DNA from: a virus
IMG/VR virus record: IMGVR_UViG_3300047166_000016
Location: 1-64,000 of that record
DNA: 64,000 nucleotides
Strand: one strand, 5' to 3'
A model generated the notes under the pieces. The model was not told the DNA's origin. It was given only the letters and a program-made list of their open reading frames with translations, and did no database searches. The translations under genes were made by a program, and so were the position numbers. This document shows positions 49,412-57,991 of this stretch, piece by piece (the first letter of the stretch is position 1; each line of letters opens with the position of its first letter).

Positions 49412-50212
49412 TCATGGGCGATAGGTGCGGGCGATCCAGCGCGACAGCGGGAGCGGGATTTTCGCGATCTGCGCAGAGGCGGCTTTGCGGGCCGTGGATT
49501 TGCTTGTGTGCTGGCGCATGAGCGACGGGTTATCCGAACCGAACCAGCCGCCGCCGCATTTCGTGCCCTCCACGCTCGCCGTTTGAAACGAGCGCCCGCT
49601 GCCGTCGAAGCGGAAGCCAGGAACCTTCGCGCCGTCCTCCCCTCGATTGGTCCATCTTGGCGGAGAATTTCCGTTACGGATTGCTTCGTTCACTTCGGGT
49701 GGTATCTTGGTCCATTGCCCGCGCCGCCTGATCGGCATGAGCGCGGGCACGTCGCCCCACAAAGCGAAACTGCCCCACAGCCAGCGTGCCCGTCCGACCC
49801 ACGGCTGCGCGCCCCTTACATTCTCCACCACCATCGGAATATGCCGCCCCGCCGCCTCGCACGCCTCGCGCTGAATGCGGAAGCAGGCATCGAACAGGCG
49901 TGTCAGATCGGCCATCGCCTGGCCCGTCGTATCGGCGCGGATCGCGGCGGCTTTGGCTTTGGCGCGGGACCAGGGCATCGCCATGTAGCTGTATTCTTGG
50001 CAAGGCGGGCTTGCGACGATCAGCGCGGCCTCGCGGAACTGCGAGCCGTGCAACGTCAGCACATCCTGGACCACAAGTTGCGCGGGGTAGCATTGATCGC
50101 CGTAAACGTGCCGCTCTATGTCGAACCCTATCACGACGTATCCCTCGGCAAGAAATCCTTCCGTCCAACCGCCAAGCCCAGCATAGAGGTCGATAGCGAG
50201 CGGCTTACGCAT
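49412..50212 (-). CDS. DNA (cytosine-5) methyltransferase
   Basis: 266 residues from ATG 50212. Motif I DLYAGLGGWTEGFLAEGYVVIG, motif IV ASPPCQEYS with catalytic Cys, motif VI VVENVRG. The target domain is short; the C-terminus has SGRSFQTAS. Such solitary phage Dcm-type enzymes protect phage DNA from restriction. Sits directly downstream of a zinc protein gene and the helicase-methyltransferase. Confidence 0.85.
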   Translation of the reverse strand: MRKPLAIDLYAGLGGWTEGFLAEGYVVIGFDIERHVYGDQCYPAQLVVQDVLTLHGSQFREAALIVASPPCQEYSYMAMPWSRAKAKAAAIRADTTGQAMADLTRLFDACFRIQREACEAAGRHIPMVVENVRGAQPWVGRARWLWGSFALWGDVPALMPIRRRGQWTKIPPEVNEAIRNGNSPPRWTNRGEDGAKVPGFRFDGSGRSFQTASVEGTKCGGGWFGSDNPSLMRQHTSKSTARKAASAQIAKIPLPLSRWIARTYRP

Positions 50213-50405
50213 CCCCCGCCACCCGCTCCACCCGCACCGTCGCGGGCTGATTCGTGGACCACGCCGCGTAGCAGGCGGCGAAATCGTCGCACCACCATCG
50301 GAACACTTCGGTCGATGCGTCGGGCGGGTTGTGCTCCCATCGCACCGTCGCGGGCCGGCCGCATCGGGTGCATGGGCGGTAAGGCAACGGATCAATCGGC
50401 GGCAT
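50205..50405 (-). CDS. small zinc-ribbon protein
   Basis: 66 residues. PCTRCGRPATVRWEHNPP with later WWCDDFAACY suggest a C-x2-C...C-x5-C zinc site. It overlaps both methyltransferase genes by a few bases, so it is translated with them. Confidence 0.5.
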   Translation of the reverse strand: MPPIDPLPYRPCTRCGRPATVRWEHNPPDASTEVFRWWCDDFAACYAAWSTNQPATVRVERVAGDA

Positions 50406-53016
50406 CGTCCAACGCCGCCAGATATCCGAACAACGTCGGCAGCGATGCTTCCGCTTCCAATGCTCGGCAATACCTCACCCCGTCGCGCCAATACGTCGCA
50501 CTCAGTTCCACGCCCTTGCCGATCCGACCGAGTTTCAGTGCGCGCAACGGCACGGTTCCAATTCCCGCGAACGGATCGAACACGACTTCGCCTGGCATGG
50601 AAAATTGGGTGATAAGTCGATCCGCGATATCGAATTGCATCGGACATAAATGCGTTTCCCGACCTGCCGCCGATTGCTGGCTGTTGAGGCTCAGCATCCG
50701 TGTGATATCGGTCCAGACATCGCCATGCACAGAATGCGGCGGCCACAGCATGAACGTTGCCGGAAGGCGCCGTAACTGGTCCATCGTCTCGCATAGCTGC
50801 TTATGCTCGGCATAATCGTAGACGCCTTCGAGAGATAATTTCTCCCACCATTTGTAAAGATCGGCATGGTCCGTGAACGCCAGTTCTTCGGCGGACAACA
50901 GCCTATCGCCGGACGAACGCGCGTAACCGTGGGCATCGAGCTGCCACGCGGAACGCGAGTAGCCGGTTCCCGGCACGGGTGTTTTCCAGTTGTTTTTCTT
51001 ATCCCATGGCGAGGCGTTACCATCGTTATCGATGGCGAGCGGTTTGCTTTTCACGACCGGCTTGTCCGCATAGCCGCTCGATAGATCGCTCGGCGGCTTG
51101 CGGAAGATGAGCACGTATTCCGGCACGCCGCACCCCATGCGCGACCCGTCCTTGCATTGCTCGGTCCACCCCAGGCGATAAGTTTGGTTGTTCTCCCGCA
51201 CAACGTCCGTGGTGACAGTTTTCATACCGAGAAACGCGAAGCCGTGCTTTTGGTAGTGGTAGATTGCTTCGGCATGGAATGGGTGCAGCGTTTGAAACCC
51301 GAGGCCGTTGATACCACCCGGCACGATCCGATCCTTGACGTGGATGCAGGCATTGCGCCCCGGAGATAGCATTCGGAACAGCGATGGCGTCAGAAAATCC
51401 ATTTGCGCCCAAAAATGGTCGTTATCGTCGGTATGCCCGAAATCGTTAAAGGTTGGCGTATACTCGTATTGCGTGGCGAACGGGATCGAAGTTACGATCA
51501 GATCGACGCTATTTTCTTCCGCCGCAGCGCATTCCGGCACGGTATCGTTGTTGACGATGGACCATCCCTGACCCGAAGCCTCGCGCCGCTCCGTTCCCAT
51601 GGACCGGCTCAGAACGCTGGCGAACGCGATTTCCGACAGCCCGAACTCTTTGACGATCTGACGCATCCGCTCGACCATTTCGTTGTGACGCTTCCACTTC
51701 TGTTCGAGGTTGCGCCGCACGTTTTGTTCCGCGTCGGTGTATATGATATCGATCCGCACCTTGCGCGTCTGGCCGAACCGCTGGATACGGTGAACCGCCT
51801 GGATGAACTGGAAAAACTTGAACCCAATGCCGAGGAACACGGCGCGGGCACAATGCCTTTGAAGATTGGTGCCGGCGCCGAGCATCTGAGGCTTGGCCGC
51901 GACTTCCTTGATCTCGCCATCCGAAAACGCGACGATTGCCGCTTCCCGATCCGGGATCGTCTGGCTTCCGTAGATCGCGACCGCGTCAGGAATGGCGCCG
52001 CAAATGGCGTGACGTTCCGCTTCCAGGTCGTGCCAGATAATGCGATGCTCGTCCGGTTCCTCCGCGCGGATTTCCTTTAGTTTCGCTATGCGTGTATCGA
52101 GGCTATCGCGCTTTTCGCGGGCGCTTTCCGACACGCCGATAGACGGGTTCGGCAGCAGCATACCCTGGCCGTCGCGTTCCTGACCGGCCTTGGAGTAATC
52201 GCTCGGCACGCTATGCCAGCGGACTTCCAGTTCCGGCATGACATACCCGGTATCGTCGAAACCGAGATCGCTCGGTAGCAACATGAAAATTGCCCATGAC
52301 GATACCCATAACCAAAACTCTTTTTCCTTATGAGCGTGCAGCGTCAGCTTGTCCGCATTGGAACTGTCTCGCTTGAAGAAGCGGGTTTTCCCGGCCCCGA
52401 CATCCATAACTCCAAGGAATGCGGCGTATGACAGGATCTCGATGTATTCGTTCGGGCTTGGCGTTGCCGTCGCGACAAAGCGGTATTTCGTGCCCTCGAA
52501 CTGGTTCATCAGCGCCCGGAACGTCGCGGTGCCGCCGAAGCCGCGCAACACCGCCGCCTCGTCCAGCCACACGGTATCGAACAACCCCATGTCGATCTTT
52601 TCGCCGCGCACGCTCTCGTAATTCGTCACATAGACGCCCGGACCATCGACCTCGGATGCGGACCTGATGAATTCGAGCGGGATGGCGAGGCTCCCGGCAT
52701 CGCGCCGAAACTCTTGTCGCACACCGAGCGGGGCCACGATCAGTGCGCGCGATGTCGCGGTTCCGCGCACGGCGATATCCGGGTTCCACGCCATACCGGT
52801 CAACACAGCGCACGTTTCCAGGCCGACGCTCGTCTTGTGCAGACCGAAACTCGCGAACGTCGCGGCGCGTCCTTTTTTCAGGTTCCATTGCACAAGCGCG
52901 GCGGCATGCGGCCGAAGCCACGGGTGCAAGTCCGGGACAGCTTCTGTTATGCCGAGGTTCTTGGAAAACTGGACTTTGGCCGCGAGAAACTTGTTGTAGG
53001 CGTCAAGATCGATCAT
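50392..53016 (-). CDS. SF2 helicase fused to N6/N4 DNA methyltransferase
   Basis: 874 residues. Helicase part: FASFGLHKT at 54-62 in place of the usual GxGKT, LDEAAVL (151-157), ATATPSPN (182-189), and QAVHRIQRFGQTRKVRI (motif VI). Methyltransferase part: DLIVTSIPFATQYEY (motif IV variant of D/S-PP-Y), later DPFAGIGTVPLRALKLGR (motif I, 814-831), the beta-class order. It may methylate DNA while translocating, or be an anti-restriction or defence enzyme. Confidence 0.8.
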   Translation of the reverse strand: MIDLDAYNKFLAAKVQFSKNLGITEAVPDLHPWLRPHAAALVQWNLKKGRAATFASFGLHKTSVGLETCAVLTGMAWNPDIAVRGTATSRALIVAPLGVRQEFRRDAGSLAIPLEFIRSASEVDGPGVYVTNYESVRGEKIDMGLFDTVWLDEAAVLRGFGGTATFRALMNQFEGTKYRFVATATPSPNEYIEILSYAAFLGVMDVGAGKTRFFKRDSSNADKLTLHAHKEKEFWLWVSSWAIFMLLPSDLGFDDTGYVMPELEVRWHSVPSDYSKAGQERDGQGMLLPNPSIGVSESAREKRDSLDTRIAKLKEIRAEEPDEHRIIWHDLEAERHAICGAIPDAVAIYGSQTIPDREAAIVAFSDGEIKEVAAKPQMLGAGTNLQRHCARAVFLGIGFKFFQFIQAVHRIQRFGQTRKVRIDIIYTDAEQNVRRNLEQKWKRHNEMVERMRQIVKEFGLSEIAFASVLSRSMGTERREASGQGWSIVNNDTVPECAAAEENSVDLIVTSIPFATQYEYTPTFNDFGHTDDNDHFWAQMDFLTPSLFRMLSPGRNACIHVKDRIVPGGINGLGFQTLHPFHAEAIYHYQKHGFAFLGMKTVTTDVVRENNQTYRLGWTEQCKDGSRMGCGVPEYVLIFRKPPSDLSSGYADKPVVKSKPLAIDNDGNASPWDKKNNWKTPVPGTGYSRSAWQLDAHGYARSSGDRLLSAEELAFTDHADLYKWWEKLSLEGVYDYAEHKQLCETMDQLRRLPATFMLWPPHSVHGDVWTDITRMLSLNSQQSAAGRETHLCPMQFDIADRLITQFSMPGEVVFDPFAGIGTVPLRALKLGRIGKGVELSATYWRDGVRYCRALEAEASLPTLFGYLAALDDAAD

Positions 53017-53032
53017 TTGGATTTCCCCTCAT

Positions 53033-53308
53033 TCAGTCTCGTAAGTTCGGCCATTCCCACCCCCTCGCTATCACGCCCCACGACACCGGATGCCCGGCCG
53101 GCAGCGGCGCGCGCCACGGGTCTGGCGCTGCTTCGACCGGCTCCGGCACCGCGACGATCCGCCGTGCGCTTATGTGGCGCGCCCGCTCCACGGCGGTCCA
53201 TCGCGCCACGCCGATAATCTCCGCTACGTCGTCGAAACTACGACCCGCCGCGAGCATGTCGCGGATCGTGGCGTCCTCGGCTTCGGTCCATATGCGGGCG
53301 ATTGGCAT
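53033..53308 (-). CDS. SANT/GcrA-like HTH protein
   Basis: 91 residues. IWTEAEDATIRDMLAAGRSFDDVAEIIGVARWTAVERARHI is a Myb/GcrA-like HTH; the C-terminal PWRAPLPAGHPVSWGVIARG is a motif seen in a set of proteobacterial phage regulators. Likely DNA binding. Confidence 0.65.
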   Translation of the reverse strand: MPIARIWTEAEDATIRDMLAAGRSFDDVAEIIGVARWTAVERARHISARRIVAVPEPVEAAPDPWRAPLPAGHPVSWGVIARGWEWPNLRD

Positions 53309-53311
53309 GGT

Positions 53312-53587
53312 TCACCACTCCACTACGTCTTGTTCCGCTTCGACGCTCGCACGCGGCATATCTGCCACCGCCCCGCCCGCCGCGACCCCGACGACATGAC
53401 CCCACATGCGCTGGTTTTCCCTCACGATCTGCTCGTATTCCGTCAGATACAGGTTTCCGTGGTACGCGATGTTGGGCTTGCCGATGTCGGCAAATTCCAC
53501 GGTCGAAATATCGACATATCGCTTGCCGCACGACCGGCACGCGCGCCCATGGATCGTCTCGATAAAGTCGTGGCCCGCGATTATCAT
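53312..53587 (-). CDS. small zinc-site protein
   Basis: 91 residues: HDFIETIHGRACRSCGKRYVDISTVEFADIGKPNIAYHGNLYLTEYEQIV. One C-x2-C pair plus His residues. Coupled by spacing to the neighbouring genes. Unknown role. Confidence 0.5.
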   Translation of the reverse strand: MIIAGHDFIETIHGRACRSCGKRYVDISTVEFADIGKPNIAYHGNLYLTEYEQIVRENQRMWGHVVGVAAGGAVADMPRASVEAEQDVVEW

Positions 53588-53605
53588 CCCCCTGCTCCCC
53601 CTCGA

Positions 53606-53935
53606 TTAACGCCCCATCCGAAACCCGCCCACCGGCACCGGAAACGTCCTCGTCTCAGCGGCGCGCGGATTGTCGTCGCCGTTGATGCGCCTGTCGCGCG
53701 CCAGCGAAGCGGTCAGTAGCCGATCCTCCGCGACAGTCGGCGGCACGAATTTAACAACGGTCTTGCGCGTCCAGCATCGCCGCCGCGCCAGCCATCGGAC
53801 GTAATCGGCCGTCATGTCGTAACGCGCGCCGATCTCGACTGTTGACAGCGATGTTTCGCGATAGAGCCGCTCGACCTCGGCTTCGTCGGCGGCGGATAGT
53901 TTGCGATGGCCGGGTTCGATGCGGTGGCCTGTCAT
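53606..53935 (-). CDS. small HTH protein
   Basis: 109 residues from ATG 53935 (ATGA). RKLSAADEAEVERLYRETSLSTVEIGARYDMTADYVRWLARRRCW is a HTH of resolvase type; the rest is basic. May be a regulator. Confidence 0.55.
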   Translation of the reverse strand: MTGHRIEPGHRKLSAADEAEVERLYRETSLSTVEIGARYDMTADYVRWLARRRCWTRKTVVKFVPPTVAEDRLLTASLARDRRINGDDNPRAAETRTFPVPVGGFRMGR

Positions 53936-54210
53936 ATCCACGTCTCCACGATCACCGGATCGTCATCATCGTTTCGCGGCATACGATCGACACCGTGCGG
54001 CAACTGGCCCCGGAGTTCCTGCAGATCGTCAGCGGCGAGATGCACGTTCATCGGCCCCGCGCCGCTCCCCCACGGCCTCCACGGACGGCAGATGAACTTG
54101 CCTGGGTAATCCCATGGCGATTTGTAAACCACCCAGATCAACATTCCGCCTTCGTTGGCGATCTCGACGTGCAGTTTGTTGGCGGCGGCGCGGTCTATTT
54201 GGTATCTCAT
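53932..54210 (-). CDS. small hypothetical protein
   Basis: 92 residues from ATG 54210, the ATGA partner of the upstream micro-ORF. MRYQIDRAAANKLHVEIANEG, MLIWVVYKSPWDYPGKFICRPW, then an acidic DDDDPVIVETWI end. Unknown role. Confidence 0.5.
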   Translation of the reverse strand: MRYQIDRAAANKLHVEIANEGGMLIWVVYKSPWDYPGKFICRPWRPWGSGAGPMNVHLAADDLQELRGQLPHGVDRMPRNDDDDPVIVETWI

Positions 54211-54275
54211 CTTGGCGTCCACGCGCCCATACGGTGCGCCCGCGCCACCGCGCCCTTCGCGGCACGGACGCTCAC
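54207..54275 (-). CDS. 22-residue basic micro-ORF
   Basis: GTG 54275 overlaps the VRR-NUC stop as GTGA, and its stop overlaps the next ATG as ATGA. The product starts VSVRAAKGAVARAHRMG. Exact coupling at both ends is the only evidence. Confidence 0.4.
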   Translation of the reverse strand: MSVRAAKGAVARAHRMGAWTPR

Positions 54276-54883
54276 AACGGTATCCCCCGTTTCGTTGTCC
54301 GCTCAAGCGCCCGCTTACCCACGGTGAAACGCGGCGGCGCTTTCTTTGGCGCGGCCTTCTTTTTCTTCGAGACTGGCGCGGAACCGGCTTGCTTTAGTTC
54401 TTCTTTGGCGATCCGGCTGTCCACCATCCCGTCGTAGTGCAACGCCTGGTAATGTGCATTGTTCGCGAGTCGCACACCGGACTTCGCATAAAAGCGATAC
54501 AAGTCCTCGATGGTAACGCCCCATCCGGCGAACACGTTCAGCGAGCGGAGTTTTTCGATCATTTGATGTTGGCCGTCACCGTCTTTGACTTTGGTTCCGT
54601 GGGTTTTGAACTCAAACCGTAGGCTGGCGAACGATGTAAGAAGCTCCGTATCGAGCGTATCGGCCCGCACGCCTCTGCGCCATTGGAACAGGTGCGACTT
54701 GTCGCCACGAGGTTGTGCGCGATCGTAGGCAAAGAAAATATGCGGCTCCATCACGGCGTTGCGAACCCAAACGACCGCCTTTTCCTGCCGCCACGTCTCG
54801 CGCGGTATCCATTTGCGCGGCTTCTTTTCCTCCGGCTCGTCCAGCCAAACGGCGGGGATATTGATTTCGTCGGTGTCGCTCAA
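54272..54883 (-). CDS. VRR-NUC nuclease
   Basis: 203 residues; start TTG 54883 overlaps the previous TGA (TTGA). RFEFKTHGTKVKDGDGQHQMIEKLRSLNVFAGWGVTIEDLYRFY matches the VRR-NUC core (E/D-x-K, then Q, then GWGV...E). Preceded by a basic region and followed by a lysine-rich tail. Such phage nucleases act on branched DNA or recombination intermediates. Confidence 0.7.
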   Translation of the reverse strand: MSDTDEINIPAVWLDEPEEKKPRKWIPRETWRQEKAVVWVRNAVMEPHIFFAYDRAQPRGDKSHLFQWRRGVRADTLDTELLTSFASLRFEFKTHGTKVKDGDGQHQMIEKLRSLNVFAGWGVTIEDLYRFYAKSGVRLANNAHYQALHYDGMVDSRIAKEELKQAGSAPVSKKKKAAPKKAPPRFTVGKRALERTTKRGIPL

Positions 54884-55020
54884 CGCACGACCTCGAACCG
54901 CACATGGCGCACCGCCGCCGCATCGATCCGCATCTGCGCGTCGATCCCCTCCGCGAGCGACCAAGCCAGGAACAGCAGCGAGGCGGTAAGCGCGGCGACG
55001 GCGATGAGGGGATGGTTCAT
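54880..55020 (-). CDS. 46-residue membrane protein
   Basis: NHPLIAVAALTASLLFLAWSLAEG is one transmembrane helix, then an amphipathic Ala/Arg/Val C-terminus. TTGA junction with the VRR-NUC start. Not among the longer open frames. Confidence 0.45.
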   Translation of the reverse strand: MNHPLIAVAALTASLLFLAWSLAEGIDAQMRIDAAAVRHVRFEVVR

Positions 55021-55053
55021 AACGATAAGTCTCCGTGGCGCGGTCGTTTGTAT

Positions 55054-55377
55054 CTAAACGCCCACCACTGTTTGCGGACCCAATACGGTTTCAACCCCAG
55101 CCTCACCGGATGCCGTTTCGGGTGCGGTTTCCACCGGAACTCGCGCTGGCGCAGTGTCAATCGCATGTTGCTCCTCCTGTTCCATGTGGCTTTCCAGCCA
55201 ATGAATAATCTCCGCTTCCAGGTCGAGCACGTCGCTATACTGGAACAGCGTGCGTTCTTTCTTAATCGCCAGACCGCTTCGGTTCGCGAGCCTTATCGTG
55301 TGTTGTGCGGCATCGCGCGCGATGTTCTCGATGGATCGCGGCGGGAACGGCCTGCCGAGTGCGTCCTGCGATGCCAT
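55054..55377 (-). CDS. small helical protein
   Basis: 107 residues from ATG 55377 (TGATG). RSIENIARDAAQHTIRLANRSGLAIKKERTLFQYSDVLDLEAEIIHWLESHMEQEEQHAI, then an Ala/Pro/Thr-rich tail. Unknown role. Confidence 0.5.
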   Translation of the reverse strand: MASQDALGRPFPPRSIENIARDAAQHTIRLANRSGLAIKKERTLFQYSDVLDLEAEIIHWLESHMEQEEQHAIDTAPARVPVETAPETASGEAGVETVLGPQTVVGV

Positions 55378-55586
55378 CACACTCCTCCACCAGCCAACGC
55401 CTCGACATAATCCCGCATCCAGGCGCTGCTCGCGTAGCACCATGCCGCCGGTATCCGGTCGAATGGCACGTTGTTGAACGCCGCGATCCACCGCGCCCCT
55501 GCTTCCGAGTGCGGAAACGCCCGAGCGGCGGCGGTAAACCCCGCGGCGCGGAATTGTGCGTCGGTCGCGGGCGGAGCGGTCCACAT
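55377..55586 (-). CDS. small hypothetical protein
   Basis: 69 residues from ATG 55586 (TGATG). ATDAQFRAAGFTAAARAFPHSEAGARWIAAFNNVPFDRIPAAWCYASSAWMRDYVEAL. Aromatic-rich helices. Confidence 0.5.
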   Translation of the reverse strand: MWTAPPATDAQFRAAGFTAAARAFPHSEAGARWIAAFNNVPFDRIPAAWCYASSAWMRDYVEALAGGGV

Positions 55587-55843
55587 CACGCGGTGTCCTT
55601 CGCGAAACATTTCGCGCACTCGAAAGCCGATTCCTCAATGGATCGCCCGCGCCGATCTTTTACGGTCCACCGTTTCTCGCGCGTAGATAGTTCCTGCGGT
55701 GTTTTCCAAAGCCCGCAAACTGGACACTGCACTGGCTTGATCCCCGCCTTGCGCTGGACTTCGGCCCACTCGTGCCATTGCAAATAGCCCTTCGGCGGCA
55801 GATCGCCCGGCTTATAGGTTGGCATAACCAAACGCCGCGCCAT
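55586..55843 (-). CDS. small zinc-ribbon protein
   Basis: 85 residues from ATG 55843 in a TGATG junction. PVQCPVCGLWKTPQELSTREKRW and ESAFECAKCFAKD give two C-x2-C pairs, a classic zinc ribbon. Likely nucleic-acid or protein binding. Confidence 0.6.
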   Translation of the reverse strand: MARRLVMPTYKPGDLPPKGYLQWHEWAEVQRKAGIKPVQCPVCGLWKTPQELSTREKRWTVKDRRGRSIEESAFECAKCFAKDTA

Positions 55844-56022
55844 CACCCGAACGCCTGCAATGCGGCAACTACGACTTCAACACGATGATCTCGGATCGTG
55901 ACATATTCGCCAGCGCGCCACTCATTAAGTTCGATTTCCTGATAAGCGACCTCCCGCGCCAGGTCGCGCGCCTCCGTGGCGCTGAAATCGGCGCGGTGGC
56001 AGGATGTTAGGTGGAGCGTCAT
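55843..56022 (-). CDS. small hypothetical protein
   Basis: 59 residues from ATG 56022, four bases after the upstream stop. TLHLTSCHRADFSATEARDLAREVAYQEIELNEWRAGEYVTIRDHRVEVVVAALQAFG. Unknown role. Confidence 0.5.
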   Translation of the reverse strand: MTLHLTSCHRADFSATEARDLAREVAYQEIELNEWRAGEYVTIRDHRVEVVVAALQAFG

Positions 56023-56026
56023 GCTG

Positions 56027-56269
56027 CTATCCCGCGACCTTGGTAAGCCTTCCACGCGCCACCACGACCGGTGCCGTATCGGCCTTCGCCTTCCTGCCGC
56101 GCCGCTCCTGGACGCCTTCCTCGGCCCGATACTCGACCTTATGACCTTTCGTATCCATTGCCATCTGAAACGCCTCGGCGGCGTCCAGAGCGGCACTCAA
56201 CAGAGGCCCGCGTTCCAATACGCCGTCGGGCAACTCAACTGTAAACGTGATTTTCAGCGGCGTCGGCAT
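56027..56269 (-). CDS. small beta-alpha protein
   Basis: 80 residues. PLKITFTVELPDGVLERGPLLSAALDAAEAFQMAMDTKGHKVEYRAEEGVQERRGRKAKAD. Lysine/arginine-rich end. Unknown role. Confidence 0.5.
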   Translation of the reverse strand: MPTPLKITFTVELPDGVLERGPLLSAALDAAEAFQMAMDTKGHKVEYRAEEGVQERRGRKAKADTAPVVVARGRLTKVAG

Positions 56270-56564
56270 GGTTTGTCCCCTTTGTTTGTTGGCCGTCTCT
56301 CCGGCCTGTCGCGTCCATTATCTCAGACGTTGCAGCCCGTATGCGCCTCGGGCGAGCCTACTGAGAGGGTGGCGTTAGCGCACGCCGCATCGGAAACAAC
56401 CTTTCGGTCTCCGTGTTTCCGGCGATGTCCACGTCTGGACCCCTCTGTTCGCGTGGCATCCAATCCCCCCCCGCCGCGCCCGCACCCCGAGGGCAACCTG
56501 ACGCGGCGGTGGGGTAGCGCGACCGGTGCCGAGGCGCGCGACCGCCCGGTTCCGGCCGCGTTTG
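56270..56564. other. gene-poor gap with inverted repeat
   Basis: 295 bases without a convincing gene; a 69-codon minus frame is compositionally poor and rejected. An inverted repeat CGGAAACA (56391) / TGTTTCCG (56414) with a 15-base spacer may be an operator or hairpin. Confidence 0.4.
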
Positions 56565-57059
56565 TCATTCGGCCAACACCGCATCCTCGAAACGCACGAT
56601 CAGCCAACTCTTGGGCGATTGCTGCACGCAATAGGAATGCGGCGCGTAATCCGAAACCGACGTAATCGGCAACGTGCCCTTCGGGGTTTTCACCAAAGCA
56701 CCGATTGGCAACGGCGGCTCCATCGGATTTTCCGCCGCCCATTGCTTTTCCGCGAACCGTAATTTCCCATCCACCGCAGCCCAATAATCCGCCAGGATTT
56801 CAACCATATCGTCGGCGATCTCCCAATGACACGACCGTTTCAATTCGTATGCCAGTGAGAAGCCGTCCCCTTTTCCGTAGGACCGAGATGCGGCTTTCAA
56901 AATATCGTCGGCAATATCGCCTATATCCTTCGAATCGAAACCGCCGTTTTCGATCAATTCTTCGGCGGTCTCCAATGCCGCTTCCATCCGCATTGCATTG
57001 GTCGCCTCGATCGGGCGTTTGTTCGGCGTCGGACACGTCAGCGGGAGTTGGTCGCTCAT
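56565..57059 (-). CDS. hypothetical early protein
   Basis: 164 residues. RMEAALETAEELIENGGFDSKDIGDIADDILKAASRSYGKGDGFSLAYELKRSCHWEIADDMVEILADYW, then a beta part. Moderately acidic. No family recognised. Confidence 0.55.
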   Translation of the reverse strand: MSDQLPLTCPTPNKRPIEATNAMRMEAALETAEELIENGGFDSKDIGDIADDILKAASRSYGKGDGFSLAYELKRSCHWEIADDMVEILADYWAAVDGKLRFAEKQWAAENPMEPPLPIGALVKTPKGTLPITSVSDYAPHSYCVQQSPKSWLIVRFEDAVLAE

Positions 57060-57087
57060 CTACTGTCCTTTCGGTTACGCAATTCCG

Positions 57088-57113
57088 GACCGGCGGCTTG
57101 GCGTCCGCCGGTC
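57088..57113. promoter_or_regulatory. intergenic 9-base hairpin
   Basis: GACCGGCGG (57088-57096), eight-base loop, CCGCCGGTC (57105-57113), upstream of the 56,565-57,059 gene. No T run on either side. Confidence 0.5.
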
Positions 57114-57183
57114 TGCCGCGCGGAGGATCGCGGGCACTTTCGCTGGCCGGGGGCAAGCCGCGCCGGTTCGCGAGTTACGGGGT

Positions 57184-57555
57184 TCATCCCATATCCCCAG
57201 GATACGACGGGATCGGCAGCAATTTTGCGGTGTCGGCGAATGAGGCCCATTTGCGCCGCGCGCCGACCACGATCCGAAGCATGGGCTGGCACGCTTCGGC
57301 ATGTTCCGCGAAATCCTCCATTTGGTCGCCGTAGATATACCCATTGCAATTTGCAGACAGCCAATCCGAGACAACGTGGCAATGGTCGCATGTTTTCGCG
57401 CTGAAGCCGCGCCGATCCGATACGCCAGACGCATACCAATAGGTCTCTTTAGCCAGAATATCGCGACCGCATTCGCCGCAAGTATGCGACTTTCTGGCTG
57501 TTCTGTGCCGCTCATGCCACCCGACCGTGCTATCGCAGTCATCTATTCGGCACAT
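57184..57555 (-). CDS. zinc-finger-like protein
   Basis: 123 residues from ATG 57555. CRIDDCDSTVGW, HTCGECGRDI, KTCDHCHVVS, CNGYIYG, ACQPM: many cysteines with C-x2-C pairs, suggesting one or two zinc ribbons. Unknown role. Confidence 0.6.
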   Translation of the reverse strand: MCRIDDCDSTVGWHERHRTARKSHTCGECGRDILAKETYWYASGVSDRRGFSAKTCDHCHVVSDWLSANCNGYIYGDQMEDFAEHAEACQPMLRIVVGARRKWASFADTAKLLPIPSYPGDMG

Positions 57556-57653
57556 GACGCGCCTCCGTTGTGTTCGCCGCCACCCGGCGCATAATGCCGG
57601 TTCGGGCACGGCGCGGGCGGCGGCACGGGCGAGGGGATGCGCCCGATGGTCAT
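57543..57653 (-). CDS. 36-residue proline-rich protein
   Basis: ATG 57653 overlaps the repressor-type stop as ATGA. IPSPVPPPAPCPNRHYAPGGG has a Cys/His pair that may belong to a small metal site. Overlaps the next gene by 13 bases. Confidence 0.4.
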   Translation of the reverse strand: MTIGRIPSPVPPPAPCPNRHYAPGGGEHNGGASCAE

Positions 57654-57871
57654 GGCTTATGCCTCTCCAATAGTTCGGCCGTCACGTGGCGCGTCTCTGG
57701 CTCGATTGTCGCCAGCCGCTCGATCGGAAGCCACCACCTCGCTGGGATGCCATTCGATCGCCACATATTGACGGCGGACGGTTTGATGCCGAGCGCCGAC
57801 GCGAGCTGAGTAGGGCCGCCGAACAGGTCGATGATCTGGACAGCGGTAGGTGTTGGCTCATGTGCATCCAT
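57650..57871 (-). CDS. YdaS/Cro-like repressor
   Basis: 73 residues from ATG 57871; the longer start at 57907 would put an operator inside the coding region. TPTAVQIIDLFGGPTQLASALGIKPSAVNMWRSNGIPARWWLPIERL matches Cro/YdaS antirepressor-type HTH proteins (GGxTxLAxxLGxxxxAVxxWxxxGIPxRWxxxI). It faces an operator pair and a plus-strand operon. Confidence 0.75.
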   Translation of the reverse strand: MDAHEPTPTAVQIIDLFGGPTQLASALGIKPSAVNMWRSNGIPARWWLPIERLATIEPETRHVTAELLERHKP

Positions 57872-57887
57872 AGCCTCGAACATGCCG

Positions 57888-57942
57888 CAGAAAAATTTCT
57901 GGCGCAAGCCTATTCCGCCATTGATCCGCAGAAATTTTTATG
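57888..57942. promoter_or_regulatory. paired inverted operators
   Basis: CAGAAAAATTTCTG (57888-57901, palindrome) and CAGAAATTTTTATG (57929-57942) are one-mismatch inverse copies, 41 bases apart, about four helical turns. They lie between the repressor gene and the plus-strand operon. Confidence 0.7.
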
Positions 57943-57991
57943 CGAACCTTCTCCTGTCGCCGCAACCCGGCGCCCCGATCAGGAGGCTCGC

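Noticed and set aside
56375-56584. 69-codon minus frame in the 56,270-56,564 gap
   Set aside because: Poor composition, no ribosome site, overlaps the next gene awkwardly.
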